Shown: piece after piece, positions 47,345-59,013 of the stretch | How positions within the stretch are numbered: the first letter of the stretch is position 1 | Layout: every line of letters starts with the position of its first letter | Assembly: GCA_017311315.1 (NCBI GenBank) | Contig: CM029660.1 | Location: 17,663,430 to 17,727,429 of the forward strand | Direction of reading: 5' to 3' | Source: Dendrocalamus latiflorus | Lineage: Eukaryota > Streptophyta > Magnoliopsida > Poales > Poaceae | DNA: 64,000 bases | Position numbers and translations under genes: made by a program | Notes under the pieces: generated by a model | Seen by the model: only the letters and a program-made list of their open reading frames with translations | The model's database searches: none | What the model was told of the DNA's origin: nothing

Positions 47345-49269
47345 TGAGAGACCATGAGGAGGTCATCCCGTGTGTGTGATGAGTAATTGACATCGGTTTA
47401 GGGAAGTCGAGTTTGATTTGGCTGGTTCGGACCATGTCGTTGCGTGGTGCAATGGACTCGGTCGGACTTGGTCAAACCTGGTCAAAGGGTTTAGATTGCA
47501 TATTATGTCGACTTGTCAGGTTTGGGCTATTTCATTAATGCAGTTATGCTTTCATGTATCGAGCGGTGCTATTTGATGTGTTTCTTGTCTGTCATGGCTG
47601 TAGGACGTCGACGCGGAGTCGTGGCGAGACACGAGGTGACCGGACTAGGCGCAGGTGGCGTTGAGGTCAGAATGGCCGGATGTGTCGAAGACGGCAGAGA
47701 TTCGATGTGGTTGCGAGTCGTGGACGACAAGGAACGCGGAAGCTTCCCGGAAGGTGCAGGAGGGGCGAAATGGTCATTTCGCGAGGCTGCACAAACGGGA
47801 GCGGGTTTCGTTGGATTTAGCGGGCATAACGGGGTGGAGACCCGTTAGCCAAGGGCTATAAATAGATGTGAGGGGATGCATGCCTCCAGATGGCTTTAGG
47901 GGAGAGTTAGGATTTGCTAGTCAAAAGAGCCTTTGGAGAGGTCTTTTGCTTTGAGCTTTAGTTGTTAAGAGTGGGTGAGAGCTGCAGAGAGTTGTCTCCT
48001 CCCTGTACGTTGTGCTCTGTGTGTTCTTGAGTAAGGATGTAGGGTGTTCTTGATCTTCCAAGCATGTATGGGGAAGTATAGAGAGGGTGTGAGTTGATTC
48101 TCCATTACAATCATGTATCTCCTTTCCTCTCTACCAATATGAGATGGCTTTGGTTGAATTTATTTAAGTCTCTAGCTCTCTGTTGGTTTTTTGCCCTACG
48201 ATGCTCCTTTGGCTTGATTTCTTGATTTCTCGTTTTTGGCTTGTTTCTTGCTGGTGAGTGGCAAAATGGGTTGCTTCATGATGGGATAGTGCATCAAGGT
48301 CATTTGATCGACTTTTCCCAGAGCAAATCGCATTTAATCTCAGGTTTAGCACTTTGGTCTCCCCTGTTCTTCATTTTGCTCTCTAGGGTTTTGGTGTAGT
48401 TTTTGGTTCCCTTTGAGAGATGGCCTGATTTTTGGTCTGAGAAGTCCATTTGTTATTGCTAACATATCTGCAAAATCTCATGAGCAAAGGACTTAAGACC
48501 GTTGAGCAATTTGAGTTTTTGTTCCCTCTCTGTAGTTCTTCAGTTCTATTTCTAGGGTTTTGGTGCTCTTCGTGATTCCCTTCATGAGATGGCATGAAAC
48601 TTGGTTTCTAGAGTTCCAAGGCTATTAAATAGCTATCCTCAAAGTTTCATAGCCAAAGGACCAAAGATTGGAGAGGAATTTGATTTTTGGTGTTGGCTCT
48701 GTATCTTTTCATATTTTTGTCCAAATCTGAAATTTGTGGTCATGAGTTGGATTTACTTGGTCTCCTAGGCTCCTTGGGCAATTATAGTTATTTCCTTGCT
48801 ATTCTGGACCAAGAGGATCAAGGAGAAGCCACAAAATTTCACCTGTGCTCAAAGTCTGAAAAATCTGAAAGTTTATTGCCTGAATTTCAGTTTCTGTCTG
48901 CCCTGAATCCCGAGGAGCGGTCAGACCGCACTGACCCTGTGGTCAGACTGGATAATATGGGGCGGTCAGACCGGTGTTGTAAGACCGGTCAGACCGGCGG
49001 TGTATGGGCGGTCTGACCGGCCCATACACACCGGTCAGACCGGCCTAAGGGTTCAAGCCCCGTTTTCTGAAGTGTTCCTTTACAGCTGGTTTCACTTGAT
49101 TTTTGGGTGTTGTTTCTTCTGGTGCTTGTCCATTAGACTTCCAGAAAGCTTCTACTTTATCTTCCTAGCTTCTTATAGCTATCGGAGATAAGAGTTGAAG
49201 GTGAGTACTTGTGGGGGAAGAATTTTTAGAGTCGACATTCACCCCCTCTATCGCCATTTCGGTCCAACA
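47345..49269 (+). repeat. Copia-type solo LTR
   Basis: 1925 bp, TGAGAGACC...GGTCCAACA, flanked by an exact duplication CATGG (47340-47344 and 49270-49274). A TATA box CTATAAATAG lies at 47859-47868. GGTCAGACCG motifs cluster at 48915-49045. The end CACCCCCTCTATCGCCATTTCGG corresponds to the complement of the LTR edge at 11456-11500. The open frame at 47513-47848 has no known relative. Confidence 0.85.
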
Positions 49270-50526
49270 CATGGGATGTACGTGGCTGAATATGTTGATA
49301 CACCTGTTTTATGCTTCTCAAAAATCTCAAAACCTGCTGTACCTGTCTGGGCGGTTGGTGGGAGTAGATGGTGCCAATGTCGCACGAAAACTTGTGGTTG
49401 TGGAAAGAACCACCTAGACAAATTAAGTACTGAATCGTGTGATGACCTCCTTGTGTAAAACAGTGCAACCACAAGTCTATATGAGTATGACCTAGCTGAC
49501 TAACTTATAAAGGTTTAGTTGGATACCACCATTGGCAAGTGGGTGCCAGGGCACTGGTTTACTCATGCGGTGCAAGAGGGGGCTTCTGACTGTGGTGGAT
49601 GCAGCCCTTCAGCGGTGAAACCTCAGCGGGTGGTGTCTGGCTAGACCGGAGTAAGGTAAAGGCTTTGTGATAACATTATCTGGGTCTCATGCCTAAGGAA
49701 GCATGTTGGCTATTAAGATTATTTATCTCTTGTGGGTAAAGTGTATGACCACTGCAGAGTTGAAAACTATTCGAATAGCCGTGCCCACGGTCAAGGGCGG
49801 ACATGGGAACTTACTCGAGTTAGTTCTATTTCCAAAAATATATGTTGGTGGGATAAGATCTATCCGAGGGATGTACTCTGAATTTTTCCTGGAGAGAAGT
49901 ACTCCAGTGGTAAAAACTAGCATTGGTGGGGGTAACCATGCGCTGTAAAACGGTAGATGTAACCTACACTGCTATTATTATTGCATTCTCACAAGCAATT
50001 TCATAAAATCTGTTTCAATTAAAAATTGCTAAGTCTCAGGAGTTTTCTTACTTATTGTAATTCCAAAACAATGCTTTTTAGCAACTAAAAGATCCTCAAG
50101 CCTCCCTTGACAGCTTCGCATCTATTATTATTTGCATCTTGTGTGGTGGTTTGCTGAGTACCGTCATACTCACTCTTGCTTAATTACCATCAGTCAGTCA
50201 GGGAGGAAGTAAAGTCAAGCCTTGCGATGCTAAAAAGGGTCGACAGAGCTGGAAGACGAAGAGGCCATGGACTAGGTTGCGAACCCCAGTTGGCTGCCTG
50301 TGGGCAAGTCCTGAGGGTCCCACCTGTGTGGAGTTTCCGCTGCTGCATTTTCTTTGTTTTCAGCCCAATCGACCCATGGGTAAGTATTACTGTATTAATT
50401 ACGCTTCCGTAAGATATGCTTTCGATATACAGTAATGTATCTGTGAGCACTATCTACTGATCCAGGAAATAGTGCGGTGGAATCACAGATGATCTAGGTT
50501 TTACTAACCCGGTGTCCGACAATCAA

Positions 50527-52526
50527 TGCCAAAGTTCCGACCCTTTATCCAAAACAAGGTTGCACCAAAATCGGGCAAAATAGGGAAACCTCGATTTGGT
50601 ATTGCACATGAGTTTTTGATAATCTATATGATCTTGAATAGGTTTTCACATGTCATAGCAATCTAGATCATAGCATGAACTCAGCCCAAAACACCCTCAA
50701 GACTAAAATCCCAAAATCATCCTCTCTTGAGCCAAAACTAGGCAATCACAAGAACATACAAATATAAGTGCCTAGATGGATGAGATCAAGTCTTAAAGAG
50801 ACATCTTCATCACTTACACGTCCTTGGCACACAACAAAATTAAAAGGAGAAGAGGAAACACAAAAAACAAGCCAAATCAAGATTTCATCACTTGAATACA
50901 AGAGATAAAAACTTGGATGAATTTTGATCTCTATTGATACTTAGAGATAAATATTTAGAACCACTCTCTAGCCATACACAAAGTTTAAGGATGATAAAAA
51001 GCTCAGTCATAAAAGGCTCTCACATCTCTCACAAGGTTCTCTCTAAGAACCTTAACTCTTTTCAACACTAGGCCTAAGCTATCCAAAAACTTAACCCTAG
51101 CCATCTCTCTCCATCCTTTATGTGGAAACCCACAAGGGAAATCCTAACCAGTACCTCTACTTGGGTTTCATGCATATACATGGGCTAACCCATTAATCAA
51201 ACACCATTCCAGGTTTTAAACTTACACATGCACTTCTCAAAGCGCACACACCCATTAACCTATTAGTGAATCAACACTTGATCCACTTCATATTTTCAGC
51301 ACATCCTTGACCTAAACCATTTAGGTCAACACTGCGGTTTCACACACCACCACTTTTTTTAGTATTGGGTAATTTACCAAGATGTCCCTTTACCACATTC
51401 TATGAAGCTTCTTACTTTCTTTGCCATGATGCATCACCCATATATTGACATCCTTCATGTGGCCGCAATGACTTACCGCTAAGTCTCTCACATGTCTAGA
51501 TCCCACCAAACTATCATCTCTTGCAAATGAGCCCAAGTCACTTGGCACACTACACGACTTTCCTTGCACCATGATGGCACCCAGACTTACCCGGCCACAT
51601 GGACCTCAACTCTTATCTGAGCTTAGTCTCAGTCCCTTGTCATTGTCTATCACATCCATCATCGATAGCTCCCACTCTAGCTCTTTACATTCTTGGCTTG
51701 TAGTTACCCTACAAGCCTCAGTCATCTTCTAGCAGCTCCTTCATCCCATGGGATCTGAGCTCCTCCTGAGCCTAGTCCAGAGCTTAGCTCCTCCCTAAAG
51801 TCCAGATCTCGAACCTCAGTGCCCTCGCCTAGTCCAGTATCATTTGCCTCACTGTGACCTAACTCCAGAGTACTACAACCAACAATAACAAGCAAGCTGT
51901 CATGTAGCACCGTACGGCATAAAATCATCAATCGAACCAATTAATGAGCCAAGAAACATTTACCTTCCAAAGATTTCATCCCTGGAAGCATCACCACAAA
52001 GCATGAGGTGCATATCCAATACATCATGGTTTTTGCTCAAACTTTACCTTCATAGTCCTTGTTCATCTTGTGTCTTATTTGAGCTCAACTATCTCACACA
52101 ATCATCTTGACCACTCTGGACCTCGGTTATCACCAACCTAGTCTTGGTCATCCGTCGTTGACCATAATTGCCTCTAAGAATTCCTGCACAACAATAGCTC
52201 AAGCAACCATTTCTAGACACAAGTTCTTCACAACTTGATCTACATTAATCTATAAATACACCATATAACATGTATGCACCAAAACACTGATCCTACCCCT
52301 AGGACCAAACCTTAAACCCTTGTGTACACACCTGGCACAAAGACACCACACAAAACCACCAAGAATACCTCCTCTGTGCTCTAGCCTCTTGATATGGCAC
52401 CAAGTACCACCACTACTACATCCATGGTGGCCAAGACGAAGGAAGGCCAAGGAGAACAAATTGGAAGCCGAGTGCGAGCATGGCAAGTTCGCGAGGCGCG
52501 AGCGTGGCGAGCCTACGACTAAGGCA
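50527..52526 (-). repeat. Copia-type LTR remnant, middle piece
   Basis: It continues the remnant of 36797-37174. A passage at 51590-51910 parallels 13080-13320 of the other copia LTR (GAGCCTAGTCC, then CATGTAGCACCGTACGGCATAAAATCATCAA against CATAGCACCGCACGAAATAGCATAATCAA). The frames at 51722-51940 and 52250-52550 are incidental. Confidence 0.5.
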
Positions 52527-53387
52527 TGTGTAAGCCAGGATTCTTGGTAGGAGATATTTGGATTTCACGTATCTCTTAATTTAGAATCATCATAATATTT
52601 ACATGCATTGAGTCTAGTGTTAGAGCTTTTCTAATCATAGTTTTTCTAGTCATTCACTGTTCACGTGGCCAATTGCATGCTATGCATGGACCATTGACGT
52701 GGTGCATGCATGCTGCCCGTATGCATGTACTATACGTATGCATGTATGCGTGCGGCCGCCGTGTACGAGTATTCGGCTTGGGAGTCGAGAATTTGTTTTC
52801 TAGTCAAGTGTTAGCAGTATAAATAGATAAGGCCCTTAGCCATGTAAGGGGACGTCATTATTTGAGTTATAAAAAAGAGAAGAAAACGCCAGGGTGGCGA
52901 CCCAAGTTGTTTGTTGAGTTCTTGAGCAAACCAATCTATGGTTTTGTTCTAGGTGAGGATTAAAGAATGCAATTGTTGTTCTTTGATTGGAGCTGATCCT
53001 GGTGATCTTTGCTTGCGAGTCCTTCTATTCGGATTAGTTTATGAGTTCTCTTTTTCCCTGACTGCATCTTGTGCGGCTGCTGCTAATCATTGGTGTAACC
53101 AAGGATTAATTATCTTCTAATTGTTGTTGACGAGAGGTTGGTCCTAATATGTCCTTTGAACCGATCTACACTACTTGATTACTGCTCTATGGTTCAAGTT
53201 GTTTGTTGTTCCATCTACTAACTTGGTGCATGCTAGCTGATTGGGAATTGAGAGACATTGCTGCTATTATTGTTAACACGAGGAACTAGGGCTTGACACA
53301 TATACACACATACACTTGGGTTTCTGCTGATTTACTGGTACGCCCTTGAGCAATAATTACTGCTGGTTATAAGTACTGTGAAAGGCA
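52527..53387 (+). repeat. Probable solo LTR with TATA box
   Basis: It starts TGTGTAAGCCAGG and ends near GTGAAAGGCA. Flanks are AGGCA (52522-52526) and GGGCA (53388-53392), one mismatch, so the borders are tentative. AGTATAAATAGATAAGG at 52819 is a good plant TATA region. The copia-type LTR remnant continues on both sides. Confidence 0.55.
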
Positions 53388-53720
53388 GGGCAAATCACGC
53401 GTCAACTAGTGTTAAACCTAGTGGTCTGTATTACCTCTAGCTACCAGTCTGATCGCACAACCAAAGCAGGTCAGACCGCTAGCAATAGCCAGTCTGACCA
53501 CCAGTTCTAGGCTGGCCAGATCGCTCCTAGCTGGTATGATCGTGGCCCTAATGCCAGTCATACTGCCAGCTACAGGAAGTAACTGGAAAATTGTAAATGC
53601 TCAAAAACCAAACTCAAACTTTGCAAACTCCCTGAACCAAAAATCAATTATTCATCACAATCATGGAATGATCACCATATTGTTTCACAGCATTAATCTT
53701 CCCACATGAAAGCTTGCAAC
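53388..53720 (-). repeat. Copia-type LTR remnant, right piece
   Basis: It contains degraded GGTCAGACCGC and AGTCTGACCACC motifs at 53420-53560, as in the other copia LTRs. Nothing coding is seen. Confidence 0.5.
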
Positions 53721-53829
53721 CCTTATCAACAAAATCAACAATCTCAACTTGCATCCATCAAATCCTATCCTGAACTTAACACAAATGCCAAACCCTACCT
53801 CAACCCCACCCAAAAGCACAAATCCAAAC

Positions 53830-54095
53830 CAAAATCTCAACATCCAACACCAGGAAGTACTCATATTTTCATTCTTGGGGCACTTGAAAAACTTCTTGCT
53901 GAGATTCAAGACCGTCCATGAGGTGCACTCCACCATCGTGGTCTTGCAATATGGGCAATCTACCAAGGGCAATCTGCTAATCTATGCTTGGCTTCCACTC
54001 CTCAAATGCGTGGACGAAGAAGAGCGCAAATGTCTCACCCGCCATGTCTGCCGCTGCCGGAAGGCAAAATCACTGCCACTAGGGCATGAGAGAGG
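53830..54095 (-). pseudogene. GRF-type zinc-finger gene fragment
   Basis: On the minus strand, 53972 downwards reads LVDCPYCKTTMVECTSW, then KKFFKCPKNENMSTSWCW. The spacing of the cysteines and the FxKCP block fit a zf-GRF domain, common in grass repetitive gene families, but the usual NPGR is decayed to NLSK. Upstream (54095-53972) is MAGETFALFFVHAFEEW followed by a stop. No complete gene is present. Confidence 0.4.
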
Positions 54096-54109
54096 GAGAA
54101 GAGAGTAGA

Positions 54110-54624
54110 CGGGAAGCGACTGGACCGACTAAGGTGAGGTGGATTGGAGTTTGGCTCTAATATGGTCGGATTGAGCTAGTTACATAAGTCGATCGGAGGG
54201 AAAAAAATCTTTGCACTAGCTTTCCCTCTCCTCTTTTGCCCAAAAATTATATTTTAATGGACAAAGTGTTATCTGGCGAAATATCACAATAATATAGTGT
54301 CGTACAGCAAAACTAAAAGCTAAAAGTATCACATAACAAATGCTGTTCTATAGCCAATTTTGGCTTGGAAAAATATCACCCCTTGTCGGCAAAAAAGAGG
54401 TGGGCCCTCCGCGGCCCCTGTCTTTATTCGCTTCCCACTCCGTGGATTCTCGCGCATTTCCTTTTCTTGTTACGGGCAATGTTGACGTGGGACCACTCGC
54501 TGCTTTCACTCCCGGCTCCTCTTCGCTCACGCTTTGCTTTCTTTCCCCATCGCCCAGCCCCCAGGCGCTCCTCTCGTCTCGTCAGCAAATCCAGAGCGAG
54601 AGCAAGTGCCTTGAGGAGAGAGAG
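54110..54624 (+). promoter_or_regulatory. Upstream region and 5' leader of the DUF1218-type gene
   Basis: From about 54400 the sequence becomes C/T-rich with CTCCTCTCGTCTCGTCAGC just before the ATG, typical of grass 5' leaders. No clear TATA box is visible. The ATG context is GAGAGAGATGGGGG. Confidence 0.4.
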
Positions 54625-54729
54625 ATGGGGGAAATGGGGAGAAGCTCTTTACTGGTGCACATTCTGGTGATCGCCCTCTTCCTCACCGCCTTCGGCTTCG
54701 CTATCGCCGCCGAGCGCCGCCGCAGCACG
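54625..54729 (+). CDS. First exon of a DUF1218-family membrane protein
   Basis: 35 codons from the ATG at 54625: a short basic start (MGEMGRSS), a hydrophobic helix (LLVHILVIALFLTAFGFAIA) and AERRRST, then a GT donor at 54730. The FGFAIAAERRRST ending is diagnostic of plant DUF1218 proteins (MWL-1/2 group, linked to secondary wall lignin), and the exon boundary at this point fits the family. The following exon, expected to encode a CVYDSD-like block, is not found within the window. It may lie beyond long introns, or this may be a broken gene copy. A larger frame (54340-54744) covers the exon but its upstream part is leader. Confidence 0.7.
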
Positions 54730-56396
54730 GTACTGAACTACTGATATACATAAACATATACACGTCTCCTCTATCTTCCTTCCAATATCCTGTAAGTATC
54801 CATCTCCCCGAGTTGCGCCTACTCTGGATTGGGAGGGCTCTGAGGGATCAGGTGTAGATTTTTAGACTTGTACTAAGGGCTATATGCGATTTGGTTTAAC
54901 CAACGGTTTGGCGAGGGAGATTCTTTGTATCAAACTTTTGGCGTTCAAAAAGTTAAAATTAACTCATGTTTGTGTAGTTGTAGATAATGTCATGATTTCG
55001 TTTGTTTATGGAGTGTATAACTGATTAACTGGACTGGAAGTAGGTGGGCCCAGATTAGTCTTAGTCATGGAAAATGCTAATATTATTAGAGTTAATATTT
55101 GTTTAACTGATGTATGGGCGTTCAAAACTCAAGTTCAACCGTTTACTGATTCGGTCTAATTCAGAGAATTTTTGAGCTAACGTGCACAGTGTAAGGGGGT
55201 ATTTGGACGAGGGGTATTGCCTTGGTAATTTTTTGGGATTTAGTGCAAATTTGAACTAAATTCTAAAGATTTGGGTCCATAGCCCCTATCCAAAACATGA
55301 TCTAAGTAGTAAATTTTTTTGGAAGATTTGACGTCTATAAAGAATTTGATGCGCATGATTAGTGAGAACGGAGGTCTCCAACGATGCTCGTGCCTAGCTG
55401 GCCTCGCTGGGCCACAGCTTCGACTGAATCGGTGTGACGATTCATTCATAAAAATGTAGTATGGTTTTATGTAGTCTTGGCAATAAGTTTGTTTTTTGCA
55501 TATTTTCTTTTTTAAATAAAAAAGTAAGGCATCCAAACATTCAACTATATGTTTCTATTCCCAGCTGCAACACATCAATACGCTGTAATATGGCTAGAAA
55601 CTTAATTCTTAATCCCAATTCCCAACACATCCAGGCACAACAATAGGACTGCTAACTCAATTACCATTCCCAACCATCTGAATATTTTAAAAGTTTAGAG
55701 AAGAACTTGACCAAATTCTGCACTATAATTCTATTTAGAACGAGAGGATGCATTGCTATGTTGTATTTTCTAGAACTTGACCATGTTTTGTGCTCAAAGT
55801 CTTTTTAGAATGGGAGGAAAAAGGGGGTTCACATTTCAAAAGAAAATGTGATGTAATTATACACATCACTTACTTTGATGGACTTTTTTTTTATCTTTCG
55901 CACATTTTAGAAAGCATCAGAGTATGGGATTTAGATGGGTTATAGAACATATATAAATTATATTTCTCATAGATGGAGTACTTTTTACATTCTTTAGTTC
56001 TTTACACAGAAAGGGTACTTTGAAAATACATTCCAACCTAGTGATTCTATAATAACCTTGTGTTTCATGGGCAGTGGACCAGTGGCATGAATTATTGGTC
56101 TTTGTACCCCTTAGTGTTATCTAGATGATATTTGGAAGGTGTATCTAGGTACTGATTCATGTGCTTATCTCATGCTGATACAATCAATGGTTTAAACCTA
56201 TATTCTTACTAGTAAGGTGCCCGTGCGTTGCAACGAAAACCAAAATTTATAGCTCTTGTAGGGGTGGCCCCTACCTAAGCCCAGCAAGCCTGTCAGAGGA
56301 ATGTAAGACCCAAAATGGTGCATGTATAATGACATGAATACCTCTGAGGGGAGTACTCAGATGTAAGGGCATTAGTGTAAAAGCACTCCCCATATA
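54730..56396. other. Intron-like or intergenic AT-rich region
   Basis: No exon, repeat family or RNA gene could be supported. ACTAGTAAGGTGCCCGTGCGTTGCAACG at 56209-56236 is a widespread grass repeat end, without a matching second end nearby. Confidence 0.5.
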
Positions 56397-56640
56397 GGCC
56401 CTGTTCTTTTCAGCTTCTAAAAGCTGCTTTTCGGCTTTTCTACAGTAATTAGCTTTTAAACGGAGTATTTTTTTCAAGATAAGGTCTACTAGTTAATTGT
56501 AGTACATATTTTACTGACTTCATTTATATCGGCAAAAACCGCACATGAGTTTTTGTTACTCTGTAATCTCTCATACAAACAGCCCAAAAGTCACAAGCCG
56601 CAGCCAAAAGTCATAAGCCGCAGCCAAAAAGAACAGGCCC
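56397..56640. mobile_element. MITE with GGCCCTGTTCTTTT ends
   Basis: 244 bp. The left end GGCCCTGTTCTTTT is mirrored by AAAAAGAACAGGCCC at the right, with a one-base difference. The interior includes AAAGTCACAAGCCGCAGCC twice in tandem. It encodes nothing. Flanks share only ATA, so the superfamily (hAT-like or PIF-like) is undecided. Confidence 0.8.
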
Positions 56641-57327
56641 ATAGATGTATATATGCAACACAAGTCATAGGGAGGGACCTAAGCCATTTTGTATTCACCT
56701 AACTCCCCACTGCCATACTCTCTCTGTTTGGCCTGTAACCACAACAATAGCAAATATCATGCATGTTTTACCCATTCATCCTAAACCACTCCCCCGTTAT
56801 GCTTATTTGTTGAGTGCTAGCAAGATGTTATCAGATAGCAGATAGCATCGCAGTTAATAAGGGCTAAAAGACATTCTACTTCGCAGTATTTGAATTCAGA
56901 ATTTAGAAATTAGATAAACATGCAAAAAAAAAAAACAGAATACCTTAAAAAGTCTATCAGCACGGAATATACCAATTTTATCTGTCACAACTGTAGTATG
57001 TGCAGTAAATACCAACTGGGAGTACAGATTGTTGCAATAAGTATAATCTATCCTTCATTCTGTGCAGTCATTTTGAGCTGTCTATTGTTGTTGTTTCCAT
57101 AAAGGATCAGGCTAACCTGACGAATCAAACAATGCACTAAACGATTAGATATCAGATTACATTTGTTTTCTTTAAAAAAAGCTTCAATAACATGAAAAAG
57201 AACAAATGGGGTATGGTATGGTCCTATGTAGCACGGACACAGATACGTCGACACGACACGACACGGGAATTCGCCGTTTTCCCAAAAAGACCGATACGAC
57301 GACACGGCTATATATATTTAAATAATA

Positions 57328-57333
<6 letters not shown>
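56641..57333. other. Non-coding region with a dispersed-repeat piece
   Basis: 57224-57306 (GTAGCACGGACACAGATACG, then GACACGACACGACACGG) resembles a common short repeat of plant genomes. The rest is AT-rich without recognisable genes. Confidence 0.4.
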
Positions 57334-57385
<52 letters not shown>

Positions 57386-57438
57386 ATGTATGTATGTATG
57401 TATGTATGTATGTATGTATGTATGTATGTATGTATGTA
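57334..57438. repeat. Compound microsatellite (AT)n then (TATG)n
   Basis: About 24 AT units to 57381, a short GT transition, then about 13 tetranucleotide units of TATG. The open frame with repeated MYVC is only this satellite. Confidence 0.95.
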
Positions 57439-57656
57439 TTATTTTCTATGTTTCCACATGCTTATTAAACTGCAATAATGTAAATTGTAAGCTTGTAATT
57501 TGTAAAGTGTATAAATTGTTGCTTGTGTTTTCCTCCTCTCTAGCACTAGAATTAGTGCCTTCCATTTTTCTAGAATGATGAAAGTGAAACAAACAATTAA
57601 GCACAAGTTTGCTAAATGCCTAAATGCTCAAGTACTGAACAGAGAAGGGGGAGGAA

Positions 57657-58043
57657 ATGCTGAAGTGGCTTAACCTTGTTGACCTGATGATATCTTTTGA
57701 TAAGCGAACTCAAGATTTGATCTCAAGTACAGGACTGCTACTTTCAGTGAAGGATGATGACAATTGGCAGAGGATCTCAGTGTTCTCTGTCTTCTGTGAT
57801 CGGCCAGACTGGCTTGAAATATGGGCAGAGATTGAGAGACAAGAGACTATTGATAAACTGAAATCAGCAATGAAGAACGAGAAAAATTGGATTACTAGCA
57901 TTCAAGGAACAATGCTTGAGTATGGATCAGATGATTACTAGGACTATTCCAAGCACTACACTTAGGGCAGAATTCCTTAGAGTTTCTACTTCACCCATAA
58001 TAGCAAAATTCCTTGGCTACATGCTTCTGATGTGCCAAGAAGC
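57657..58043 (+). pseudogene. Gene fragment of unknown family
   Basis: The frame from 57657 reads naturally: LKWLNLVDLMISFDKRTQDL, VKDDDNWQRISVFSVFCDRP, then DWLEIWAEIERQETIDKL to a stop at 57941. Another frame (57946-58043) gives IPSTTLRAEFLRVSTSPIIA and FLGYMLLMCQEAEGL. Amino-acid texture is that of a real protein, probably two adjacent exons joined with the intron and some coding sequence missing. I cannot name the family. A direct repeat, AAGTACTGAACAGAGAAGGGGGAG, flanks it at 57630-57653 and 58062-58085. Confidence 0.5.
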
Positions 58044-58089
58044 AGAGGGGCTAAATGCTGAAGTACTGAACAGAGAAGGGGGAGATGAT

Positions 58090-58600
58090 ACCTCGGTGGC
58101 GCGCGTGGACGAATCCGGCGGCGAGTGGGGAAGAAGCCAGCGGCGCTTGAGGAGGAAGCCGACGAGCGGCGCTTGGGGAAGAAACCGACGACGCTTGGCG
58201 AGGAATCGGGTGGCGCGCGGGGACAAATCCGGCGGCGCGCGGGGACGAATCCGGCGGCACGCGGGGAAGAAGCCGGCTACGCTTGGGGAGGAAGCCGACG
58301 GGCGGCGCTTGGGGAAGAAGCCGGCGACGCTTGGCGAGGAAGCCGGCGACGCGCGAGGACGAATTCGGTGGCGCGCGGGGAAGCCGGCAGCGCTTGGGGA
58401 GGAAGCCGACGGGCGACGCTTGGGGAAGAAGCCGGCGGCGCGCGGGGACGAATCCGGCGGCGTGCGGGGACGAATCCGGCGGCGAGCGGGGAAGAAGCCG
58501 GCGGCGCTTGGGGAGGAAGCCGACGGGCGGCGGCGGGGTGCGGGAGCGGGCGGCGGCCGATGCGGACAAGCGGCGCAGCGCGAGGCCGATGGTAGCAAAT
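58090..58600 (+). repeat. GC-rich minisatellite
   Basis: It is built from interchanging modules: GGGGACGAATCCGGCGGCG, GGGGAAGAAGCCGGCG and GCTTGGGGAGGAAGCCGACGG. It has no stop in several frames on both strands, so long R/G/A-rich open frames appear (57916-58605, 58125-58595, minus 58017-58622). No start context, conserved domain or splice signals support a gene. Confidence 0.85.
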
Positions 58601-58646
58601 ACTGACTAATGTTTGAAATCACGGTTGCAAATGAAAAGTTACATAT

Positions 58647-59013
58647 TTGGAATACAAAAGTATGCTTTCTTTTTGCTGATTTTGAAACATGGACCCCGTC
58701 TCACAGATCTTTGCTAAAACACACATGTTCCTAGGGCAAATACACAGGGGACAAATGCATAGCAAGATCATGTGGCTGCAAACTAAAAAACAGAAAGATG
58801 ATAGTATATAAATCTATTCAATCTAACCATGGATGCATACTATCTATTGTTTTAAACATGCTTTCCTTTTGCTGATTTTAAACAATGGAGCCCACTTAGA
58901 CTAACCCAAAGGCATCTGGAAGTTCATCCTTTTGCTGATTATAAACACGCTTTCCTTTTGCTGATTTTTAACCATGGAGCCCATGTGACAGATGCTGCTC
59001 AAGGACATGTTCC
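58647..59013. repeat. Imperfect local duplication
   Basis: GCTTTC.TTTTTGCTGATTTT followed by AACATGGACCCC-like words occurs at 58662, 58860 and 58953. The segment at 58662-58800 (ending ACATGTTCCTAGGGCAAATAC...AAACAGAAAGAT) is matched by 58953-59013 continued at 60553-60630 (ACATGTTCC, then TAAAGCAAATAC...AAATAGAAAGAT). The short-LTR element therefore sits in one copy, and the other copy shows the empty site. Confidence 0.75.

Larger units (their letters stand above)
37175..50521 (+). repeat. Large solo LTR (gypsy type) split by nested insertions
   Basis: It starts TGTAACATCCC, ends GGTGTCCGACA, and is flanked by a perfect five-base duplication, ATCAA. Without the CACTA and copia-LTR insertions it is about 4.3 kb, with no internal coding region, so it is a solo LTR left by recombination. 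Pieces: 37175-40078, 47179-47344 and 49275-50521. A GC-rich part (37600-38760) has several long overlapping open frames on both strands with no protein similarity that I recognise. I treat them as a compositional effect. 38830-40078 is AT-rich and featureless to me. Confidence 0.82.

Noticed and set aside
55190..55660. Possible MITE with GGGGTATTTGG and CCAAACATTC ends
   Set aside because: The ends match too weakly and no target duplication was found.
57390..57578. Open frame with repeated MYVC residues
   Set aside because: It is the translation of a TATG microsatellite.
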